Part shown: positions 33,790 through 39,587 of the stretch, piece by piece | Layout: each line of letters opens with the position of its first letter | How positions within the stretch are numbered: position 1 is the stretch's first letter | Source of the DNA: an uncultured Porphyromonadaceae bacterium | Lineage (GTDB): Bacteria; Bacteroidota; Bacteroidia; Bacteroidales; Muribaculaceae | Direction of reading: 5' to 3' | Length of the DNA: 39,587 nucleotides | Assembly: GCA_900541555.1 (NCBI GenBank) | Contig: UQKE01000015.1 | Span: 1 to 39,587 of the forward strand | Translations under genes and position numbers: made by a program | The notes under the pieces: model-generated | Told to the model about the DNA's origin: nothing | The model's input: the letters and a program-made list of their open reading frames with translations, nothing else | Database searches by the model: none

Positions 33790-35085
33790 ATGAATTATCT
33801 GTTTACCTCTGAATCCGTATCGGAAGGCCATCCCGACAAAGTGGCCGATCAAATTTCCGATGCAATTGTCGACAAATTGCTTGCTTATGATCCCGAATCG
33901 AAAGTGGCTTGCGAAACGCTTGTCACGACAGGGCAAGTTGTCATCGCCGGCGAAGTCAAATCGAAAGTGTACATCGATTTGATGGAAACGGCGCGGCGCG
34001 TCATCAACGACATCGGCTACAACAAAAGCGAATACAAATTCGATGGCGAATCGTGCGGCGTGCTGTCGGCCATCCACGAGCAATCGCCCGACATCAATCG
34101 CGGCGTGGAGCGCGAATCGGCAGAAATGCAGGGCGCCGGCGACCAAGGCATGATGTTTGGATACGCTTGCAACGAAACCAAAAACTACATGCCGCTCACG
34201 CTCGACCTCGCCCACTTGATACTGCGCGAATTGTCGGCCATCCGTCGAGAAGGAAAAGCGATGACCTACCTGCGACCCGACTCGAAAAGCCAAGTGACAG
34301 CCGAATACGACGAGCACCATCGTCCGGTGCGCATCCACACGATTGTGGTCAGCACGCAACACGATGAATTCATCCGCCCGTCCGACAATTCGCAGGAAGC
34401 GCAAGATGCTGCCGACCGCGAAATGCTCGACACCATCAAAAACGACGTGAAAACAATCCTGTTGCCTCGCGTGATCGACAAATTGCCGGCAGAAATTCGC
34501 GCCATGTTCGACGACAAACTCATCCTCCACGTCAACCCCACAGGAAAATTCGTCATCGGAGGGCCTCATGGCGATACGGGACTGACCGGCAGGAAAATCA
34601 TCGTCGACACCTACGGAGGCCGTGGAGCGCACGGAGGCGGAGCATTCTCCGGAAAAGACCCTTCGAAAGTCGACCGCTCTGCTGCCTATGCCGCCCGCCA
34701 CATTGCAAAAAACATCGTTGCCGCAGGCATCGCAGACGAGGCGCTGGTGCAAGTGGCCTACGCCATTGGCGTGGCTGAACCTGTAAGCTTGTGTGTCAAC
34801 ACCTTCGGCACTGCAAAAATCGACCGCAGCGACGCTGAAATCTCTAATGTCGTAAGCCATTTGTTCGACATGCGCCCGGGCGAAATCGAGCGCCGGCTCA
34901 AACTCCGAAGCCCCATTTATCAAGAAACTGCCGCTTACGGCCACATGGGACGCGAACCGCAAATAGTGGAAAAAACATTCTATTCAAAATACAACGGCGA
35001 CAAGACAATGACCGTGGAACTATTCACATGGGAAAAACTCGACTATGTCGACCGCTTGCGGCAAGCATTCGGATTGGGAGCATAA
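33790..35085 (+). CDS. metK: S-adenosylmethionine synthase
   Basis: A 431-residue enzyme making S-adenosylmethionine from methionine and ATP. Motifs: [20 protein letters not shown] (about residues 7-26), [12 protein letters not shown] (about 115-126), [20 protein letters not shown] (about 257-276), [22 protein letters not shown] (about 281-302), with the expected metal and phosphate ligands. The length is slightly above the 385-residue E. coli form, as is usual in Bacteroidota. A near-consensus promoter and a long leader precede it, a strong terminator follows, so it is a single-gene transcript. Confidence 0.98.
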   Translation: MNYLFTSESVSEGHPDKVADQISDAIVDKLLAYDPESKVACETLVTTGQVVIAGEVKSKVYIDLMETARRVINDIGYNKSEYKFDGESCGVLSAIHEQSPDINRGVERESAEMQGAGDQGMMFGYACNETKNYMPLTLDLAHLILRELSAIRREGKAMTYLRPDSKSQVTAEYDEHHRPVRIHTIVVSTQHDEFIRPSDNSQEAQDAADREMLDTIKNDVKTILLPRVIDKLPAEIRAMFDDKLILHVNPTGKFVIGGPHGDTGLTGRKIIVDTYGGRGAHGGGAFSGKDPSKVDRSAAYAARHIAKNIVAAGIADEALVQVAYAIGVAEPVSLCVNTFGTAKIDRSDAEISNVVSHLFDMRPGEIERRLKLRSPIYQETAAYGHMGREPQIVEKTFYSKYNGDKTMTVELFTWEKLDYVDRLRQAFGLGA

Positions 35086-35107
35086 CCGCCCGCCGCAACT
35101 AAATCGA

Positions 35108-35142
35108 AGAAGCAAAGTTTGAACGACTTTGCTTCTTTTTTT
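35108..35142 (+). terminator. metK terminator
   Basis: An 11-bp perfect stem (35108-35118 with 35126-35136), a 7-nt loop and a run of seven Ts. Confidence 0.93.
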
Positions 35143-35243
35143 ATCCTGAAAATTGGCCATCACTGTCAACTTTCTAATTCTCACCCCTTTCGCTTCCGGC
35201 TTCATTTGCCGTCGCGGAATTATTGTAAAAAACCAATTATTTA

Positions 35244-35275
35244 TTTGCAAAATACAATATCACACCTTATCTTTG
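35244..35275 (+). promoter_or_regulatory. Consensus promoter of the phage-like cassette
   Basis: TTTG (35244-35247), a 20-bp spacer and TATCTTTG (35268-35275), an exact -33/-7 match. A 6-bp hairpin, CGGCAT-TGCC-ATGCCG, lies in the leader near 35288-35303. Confidence 0.75.
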
Positions 35276-35357
35276 CAACATGAGGCTCGGCATTGCCATG
35301 CCGCGCAAGCACATAGAAAAACACACAATTTTAGTTTAACTTTAATCGAAACACACC

Positions 35358-35768
35358 ATGTTTAAACACAAGAAAATGAGAAACCAAGAACTCATGCATG
35401 ATTTCAAGCAGCATCTTGCCCATGCGTTCGAACAAGGCGACTACCGGACACGGGAAGAACTCATCAACAAAACCTTGCAATCTTGCCGCCCGAAGTACGA
35501 CGTTTCTTTCGATTATGCCCTGCGCATGATGTACGTCATGATTCGCGACGGCAAGCCATGCCCTGCCCGCCGGAAAAACAAACAGGAAATGTGGAAAGAA
35601 ATTCGCGCACATGTCGTCCGCACGCAAAAACGGCGCAATTGCACGATAGCAGAAGCCGTCGCGTCGGTGCTTGCCGAGCAAAAAGCTTCGCGATATTTCC
35701 TTTCTTACAAACAAGCCTCGAAAATCATCTACCATGAAGCACATGTTCGCCGCAATCATCGCGCTTAG
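35358..35768 (+). CDS. Small basic protein, possibly of prophage origin
   Basis: A 136-residue, basic, mostly helical protein without signal or membrane segment. It contains SCRPKYDVSFDYALRMMYVM, then ARRKNKQEMWKEI and SRYFLSYKQASKIIYHEA. From memory this three-part pattern (P-x-Y-V-S-F-x-x-A, NK-x-x-M-W/Y-x-E-L, S-x-F/Y-x-S-x-x-x-A) occurs in small proteins of Bacteroidales prophages, so I label it possibly phage-derived; no function is known. A start at 35376 is also possible. Its last 35 bp overlap the start of the lipoprotein gene, so the genes are tightly packed, as in phage modules. Confidence 0.6.
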   Translation: MFKHKKMRNQELMHDFKQHLAHAFEQGDYRTREELINKTLQSCRPKYDVSFDYALRMMYVMIRDGKPCPARRKNKQEMWKEIRAHVVRTQKRRNCTIAEAVASVLAEQKASRYFLSYKQASKIIYHEAHVRRNHRA

Positions 35769-36165
35769 CCTGCTGAGCGGATGCCGAAGCAACAAAGAAG
35801 CTGCGGCGTGCGACCATATTGCCACAGCAACGCAAGCGGCATCGGCCGACAGCGTTGTCGCCGCCGTCCGCACAAATGCGACATCGCAATTGAGAGGACA
35901 GATTACGGAAGTGGCTTTTTATCCGCCCGACACGTCAGGACGAATAGCCGTGAAGCATATCCGCACCGTGACGGCTGCACGCGCCGACGCAAACTCGGCG
36001 CGTGCGGGCATCGCTGCCATGCGAAAGGATTCTGCCCGAAAAGTGGCATCTGCCGTTCGTTCGCAGCAAACAAAATCCGAACGAAGCAACAACAGCGGCT
36101 TCCGTTTTTGGAGTGTCATCGCCTTGCTGCTTTTAATTTTTATCCTTATCAAAAAGAAATCATGA
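35734..36165 (+). CDS. Lipoprotein with C-terminal membrane anchor, u-spanin-like topology
   Basis: A 143-residue protein. The N-terminus is a lipoprotein signal with lipobox LLSGC (Cys 17). The middle (about 25-120) is Ala, Arg and Ser-rich and probably helical, with a short FYPPDT segment. A hydrophobic helix at residues 124-139 (FRFWSVIALLLLIFILI) is followed by KKKS. A lipid anchor at one end and a transmembrane helix at the other is the layout of phage unimolecular spanins, which link and fuse outer and inner membranes at lysis. This is inferred from topology, not homology. The ATG at 35734 is the first that gives the lipoprotein signal. It overlaps the previous gene by 35 bp and the next by 4 bp. 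Confidence 0.65.
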   Translation: MKHMFAAIIALSLLSGCRSNKEAAACDHIATATQAASADSVVAAVRTNATSQLRGQITEVAFYPPDTSGRIAVKHIRTVTAARADANSARAGIAAMRKDSARKVASAVRSQQTKSERSNNSGFRFWSVIALLLLIFILIKKKS

Positions 36166-36623
36166 ACAACACAAGAGAAATCACCATCGCCCTCGATTCA
36201 ACCGCCATTCAGAAACACGTTTGCGCCGAAAGCGCTTGCATAGCCTTGATGAGCGATATAGACCACACGGAAATCCTGACGCCCGACCATCGGGCGTTGT
36301 TGCAACTCTACGCGCATGATGCCTTCTTGTCGCTCGCTGCCGGCATTGCTTCGGCAGTCGACGAATCGGCTTTCAGTGTTCCCTGCCCCGATGCTTCTTT
36401 ATTCCAACTGCCGCTGTCGGTTTCTGCCGATTCGCAATGCTCCGCAAAGCAACTGCTGGCATTGGCGGAAAAATACGTGGCATGTGCCGTGCTTGCCGAA
36501 TGCTACGCTGCACACACAAAACTGAAAGAACATTTCATCCGCAAGCGCGACAAAGCATTTTTCGGCATACGCACACAGCTTTCCCGACCACTGCTCTCCG
36601 ACCGAAAAGCATATCGCTACTGA
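36162..36623 (+). CDS. Helical protein of the phage-like cassette, unknown function
   Basis: A 153-residue protein starting in an ATGA overlap with the lipoprotein stop. It begins EITIALDSTAIQKHVCAESACIAL, then TPDHRALLQLYAHDAFLSLAAG, and ends KLKEHFIRKRDKAFFGIRTQLSRPLLSDRKAYRY, with a strongly basic tail. It is predicted mainly helical, with no signal or membrane segment. The cassette context makes a structural phage protein (connector or assembly role) conceivable, but I do not recognise the family. A terminator lies about 40 bp downstream, oriented for the convergent gene. Confidence 0.62.
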   Translation: MNNTREITIALDSTAIQKHVCAESACIALMSDIDHTEILTPDHRALLQLYAHDAFLSLAAGIASAVDESAFSVPCPDASLFQLPLSVSADSQCSAKQLLALAEKYVACAVLAECYAAHTKLKEHFIRKRDKAFFGIRTQLSRPLLSDRKAYRY

Positions 36624-36650
36624 CAGCATCCCATCGGTGAATCACATAAA

Positions 36651-36685
36651 CAAAAAAACAGAGGGCCTCGCATGAGGTCCTCTGT
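36651..36685 (-). terminator. Terminator of the choice-of-anchor J gene
   Basis: A 12-bp stem with one G-U (36658-36669 with 36674-36685), loop GCAT, and a T-run on the minus strand. Confidence 0.9.
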
Positions 36686-36711
36686 CTTATCGGATTATTT
36701 TGTTAAAACGA

Positions 36712-39315
36712 TTAATAAACAACCACTTTCGTAGTTTTTCCGGCTGCTTTCACGACATAAATGCCGGCCGGAACCGCGATTTGCTGCTCGGTGTCGACAT
36801 TGCTTGTCGCTACAAGCTGGCCGGCAAGATTGTAAACTTCGACAAGGCCGCAAGGCGCTGCAATCCGAATCACGCCCTTGCCACCCGCAATCGCGACATC
36901 GTCGCCGGAAATCGACGCCACGCCGCTGTGCGTGTTAAACTTGTATTCCGTCATTGCCGATTCTCCCGAAACATAGAAGGCTTTCACCCCGACTGTATGT
37001 TCGCCGGCAGAAATGCCCTCAAACGTATAGGACGATTCTTCCACCGTACCTTTCAGCACGCCATCGAGATACACTTCATATTTCAACACATCGCCGACAT
37101 CTTCCATAGCATCGTCGGAAGGACCGATGTACACGTTGTCGACTTGCGCGAAGAATGCGTCGGTCGACGTGTAGCGGAATCCAAGACGCACGGTTTCGCC
37201 CGCGTATGCCGACAAATCTATGCTGTACAGTCCCCAATATTCCGAAGGCAGCGTCACTTGGTCGATCAGCACGAAATCGGTCGGTTCTGCCCCGCCGTTG
37301 GAAATATGGAATTCCATGGTTTCCAAATAAAGCGATGCATAGGCCTTTGCATAGAACGTCCATATATAGCCGTCGCGCACCGTTATTTCAGGGGAAATCA
37401 GCCATTTGTCGGCGGTTGCCATTTGGGAAGAGTTGAAAATGACGCTTTTGTTTCCATCCGGCGCCATGACAGCCACATCGGCAGGCGCCATGGCCGGCGT
37501 AGTGGCAAACGGATTGAACACCATCGGAGCAATCGGCACTGCTTCAACTTGTCCGGAGGCATTCACCGTTGCCGAACCCGGATAGGTGATTAATTCTCCC
37601 GTTTGAAGCGCAATCGGATAAGTGGGAAGGCCGTCTTCGTCCAACGAAATCCAATCGCCAAACTCGCCGGTGGAAAAATCTTCATAGCTTTCAAAACTGT
37701 CGGAGAATCCGAGATCTTGATTCCATTTCACGACGGCATCGACCGAGCCATCGGCATTCTCCGTGCAATCAACCGTGATATTGTACGGATCGATGATACG
37801 TTCGACAAGCGAAATCGGAATTTCCATGTCGCCATCGACCTTCACAGTTTGGGAAAACGGCTCATAATTGTCGGCAACAACGCCTATCACGTATTCGCCT
37901 TTCGGGAGCGAAGGCACGATAGTTTCCTCTCCTGTCGCCGTCACGCTGTAAGCCTCGCCGGTTTCCGCCGCAGTCAAGCCGATGGTCATCCCTTCGGGCA
38001 ATGCGTTGTTGTTTGTCGAAATGCGGAATGTGGCTTTCACGTAATCGCCGTCGGATATTGCAAGTTGCGTTTCCGTCGTGTTGCTTTCCGCTTCGCGATA
38101 CAGCGCTTTCACGCCAAGCGTATAGTTGCCGGCCGGAAGATTTTCCAATACATAATAATAATCCTCCGTTTCGCCGACCTTTTCACCGTTTTTGTAAATC
38201 TCAAACCGCTCGTTCGGGTTTGCCGGCGACATTACCGGAGCCCGACGCGCTTTCGCGCGAGCCACCGTCTCTGCATAATAGTCGGGCTGTCCCACATAGA
38301 AATCGTCGACCATCAGCATAAACGCATTTGTTTGCCCATTCCCAACCACTGCTTGACTGATATAACGAATCGCAATTTTCACCGTCTCACCGGCATATTC
38401 GGAAAGATCGTAGGTTTTCGTTATCCAATCTTCTTCAGTGCTGCCAACCACCACACCGGGCGTTGTCTCGTAATTGCCCGACGATATGAAAACAAAGTCG
38501 TCGGCCGTAGGATTGAGTTCCGTAGTGATTCCCACTTGGAATCTTTCATCCCACTGGTCGGCCGATTTTGCCATGAACCGCAAAATATTGTCCGTCCCCA
38601 CTTCGATGGCGGGAGAAATCAGCCAATCGTCGTTGGCAACGCCTGTTTGCGTGCGGATAAAGCCCACATATTGATTGCCGCTGTAAGCGCGAAGCACCGG
38701 ATATTCGTAGTACCACGGCGGTGTCACGCCGGTAAGCGGGTTGATGATTTGCGCATATTGGAATTTGCCTTGGTTCTGGTAAGTTCCACTCAACACTGCT
38801 GTCTGCGCGCCGTCGTCGTCGATGCCTGTCCAATCGCCAAACTCTATTGCAAAAGCTTCGTAGGTTTCAAAATCATCGAAAAATGCCGGATCTTCGCGAT
38901 TCCACGAAAGAGTCACGTTGTTGCCTCCGGTCATGATGTCGTGCTTCACTTCCGTTTTCAACGAGAACGGATCGCTCACGGCTTCCTGCAACGTGATGTC
39001 GAGCGTCATGTCGGCAGTTACCGCGAAAGTTTTCTCATAAGTGACAAATCCGGCCCGCTCTATGCGAATGCAATGATTGCCGCCATACACATCCACCGTA
39101 CATTTGCCTTCGGCATCAAGCACGGTTTCGCTCGACGGATACGACATTCTATTGTCGTCGCTAATCACTTGTTCCAACACAAACCCTTGCCCTTCAAGCT
39201 TTTCTCCCGCAGGTGCCGTCACGGCTATATGCAGGTAATGTCCTCGCGACTGCCCCCAAGAGGGAAATGCGAGGATTGCCACAAGAGCAACCAAATAAAA
39301 TTTCAAATGCTTCAT
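36712..39315 (-). CDS. Secreted choice-of-anchor J (cleaved-adhesin) protein with T9SS tail
   Basis: An 867-residue exported protein. Signal peptide residues 1-21 (ATG at 39315, MKHLKFYLVALVAILAFPSWGQS). Order: carboxypeptidase-regulatory-like beta domain (about 25-110); first choice-of-anchor J/cleaved-adhesin module (about 135-345, from FFDDFETYEAF to FMLMVDDFYVG); linker FN3-like segment (FEIYKNGEKVGETEDYYYVLENLPAG); second regulatory-like domain (about 430-505); second J module (from FSDSFESYEDF to FAQVDNVYIG); another FN3-like segment; and a C-terminal type A T9SS sorting domain ending AGIYVVKAAGKTTKVVVY. The two halves are an internal duplication. Such proteins are surface adhesins or protease-associated modules. 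The open frame upstream of 39315 lacks a signal peptide and crosses the leader. Transcription likely starts at the repeat-borne promoter near 39411. Confidence 0.85.
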   Translation of the reverse strand: MKHLKFYLVALVAILAFPSWGQSRGHYLHIAVTAPAGEKLEGQGFVLEQVISDDNRMSYPSSETVLDAEGKCTVDVYGGNHCIRIERAGFVTYEKTFAVTADMTLDITLQEAVSDPFSLKTEVKHDIMTGGNNVTLSWNREDPAFFDDFETYEAFAIEFGDWTGIDDDGAQTAVLSGTYQNQGKFQYAQIINPLTGVTPPWYYEYPVLRAYSGNQYVGFIRTQTGVANDDWLISPAIEVGTDNILRFMAKSADQWDERFQVGITTELNPTADDFVFISSGNYETTPGVVVGSTEEDWITKTYDLSEYAGETVKIAIRYISQAVVGNGQTNAFMLMVDDFYVGQPDYYAETVARAKARRAPVMSPANPNERFEIYKNGEKVGETEDYYYVLENLPAGNYTLGVKALYREAESNTTETQLAISDGDYVKATFRISTNNNALPEGMTIGLTAAETGEAYSVTATGEETIVPSLPKGEYVIGVVADNYEPFSQTVKVDGDMEIPISLVERIIDPYNITVDCTENADGSVDAVVKWNQDLGFSDSFESYEDFSTGEFGDWISLDEDGLPTYPIALQTGELITYPGSATVNASGQVEAVPIAPMVFNPFATTPAMAPADVAVMAPDGNKSVIFNSSQMATADKWLISPEITVRDGYIWTFYAKAYASLYLETMEFHISNGGAEPTDFVLIDQVTLPSEYWGLYSIDLSAYAGETVRLGFRYTSTDAFFAQVDNVYIGPSDDAMEDVGDVLKYEVYLDGVLKGTVEESSYTFEGISAGEHTVGVKAFYVSGESAMTEYKFNTHSGVASISGDDVAIAGGKGVIRIAAPCGLVEVYNLAGQLVATSNVDTEQQIAVPAGIYVVKAAGKTTKVVVY

Positions 39316-39409
39316 TTTGATTATAATTATATTGATATTGAACTTTCCGCATTTAATATGCAAATCAAACATAAATACGCCGAACATGATCGGACGATTT
39401 GTTTGCGGT

Positions 39410-39587
39410 GCAAAGGTAATGCAAGCCGAGAGAAGAACAATCAAGCTTGCTTGAAATTGTTATTCCGAGGCGCAGCTTACCTTATGCAAAGGTACACAAG
39501 CCGAGAGAAGAACAATCAAGCTTGCTTGAAATTGTTATTCCGAGGCGCAGCTTACCTTATGCAAAGGTACACAAGCCGAGAGAAGAA
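39410..39587 (-). repeat. Tandem 75-bp promoter repeats, running off the window
   Basis: -7-like elements on the minus strand (CAAAGGTA on the plus strand) begin at 39411, 39487 and 39562, spaced 76 and 75 bp. The unit contains CAAGCCGAGAG, a palindrome TCAAGC-TT-GCTTGA, and CCGAGGCGCAGCTTACCTTA. Compared with the other arrays the flanks differ but period, palindrome core and -7 element persist. The innermost element lies about 95 nt before the choice-of-anchor J start and points at it. The window ends inside the third unit. Confidence 0.9.

Overview
This window looks like a chromosomal segment from a member of the order Bacteroidales. The main signs are a tmRNA whose tag reads GENNYALAA, many promoters of the Bacteroidota type (TTTG, about 20 bp, then TAnnTTTG), weak or absent Shine-Dalgarno sequences, secreted proteins with type IX secretion-like C-terminal tails, and Bacteroidota-typical families such as DUF4254, DUF4153, NamZ/DUF1343 and TrpB2. 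I cannot place it more precisely than the order.

Layout. 1-3.3 kb: a small two-helix membrane protein, a secreted PHP-domain phosphoesterase, an EFR1-type flavodoxin/ferredoxin protein and tmRNA. 3.4-6.4 kb: stand-alone tryptophan synthase beta (TrpB2), diverging from an NfeD/SPFH membrane pair. 6.6-10.1 kb: a RhuM-family protein with a degenerate phospholipase-D-like tail, a 75-bp promoter-bearing repeat, a sugar-nucleotide-type epimerase and a secreted histidine phosphatase. 10.1-14.8 kb (minus strand): namZ-like exo-muramidase, sodium:solute symporter, WYL regulator and NagZ-like GH3, which read as one operon for peptidoglycan amino-sugar salvage. 15-19.3 kb: DUF4153 membrane protein, converging on DUF4254-glycosyltransferase 9-ruvB. 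19.35-24.4 kb: a second 75-bp repeat array, then an accessory-looking two-gene unit (AAA/DUF4143 ATPase and TOTE-type primase-helicase with a PLD-like tail), then tRNA-Asp. 24.6-28.4 kb: pgi and two secreted proteins. 28.4-33.5 kb (minus strand): ogt, an Fsr-like MFS transporter with a FadR-type regulator, birA and an AAA/TOPRIM (DUF4435-like) protein. 33.8-36.6 kb: metK, then a three-gene cassette with prophage character whose middle gene has the topology of a unimolecular spanin. 36.7-39.3 kb: a large secreted protein with two choice-of-anchor J modules, driven from a third 75-bp repeat array that runs off the window end.

The most interesting structure is the family of 75-bp repeats at three loci. 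Each period carries a -7-like promoter element and a short palindrome whose two arms change together between copies. Each array ends in a -7 element 21-95 nt before a start codon and pointing at that gene. The TOTE/ATPase unit and the possible prophage remnant are the main accessory-system candidates. All family names come from motif recognition and memory; no database search was run.
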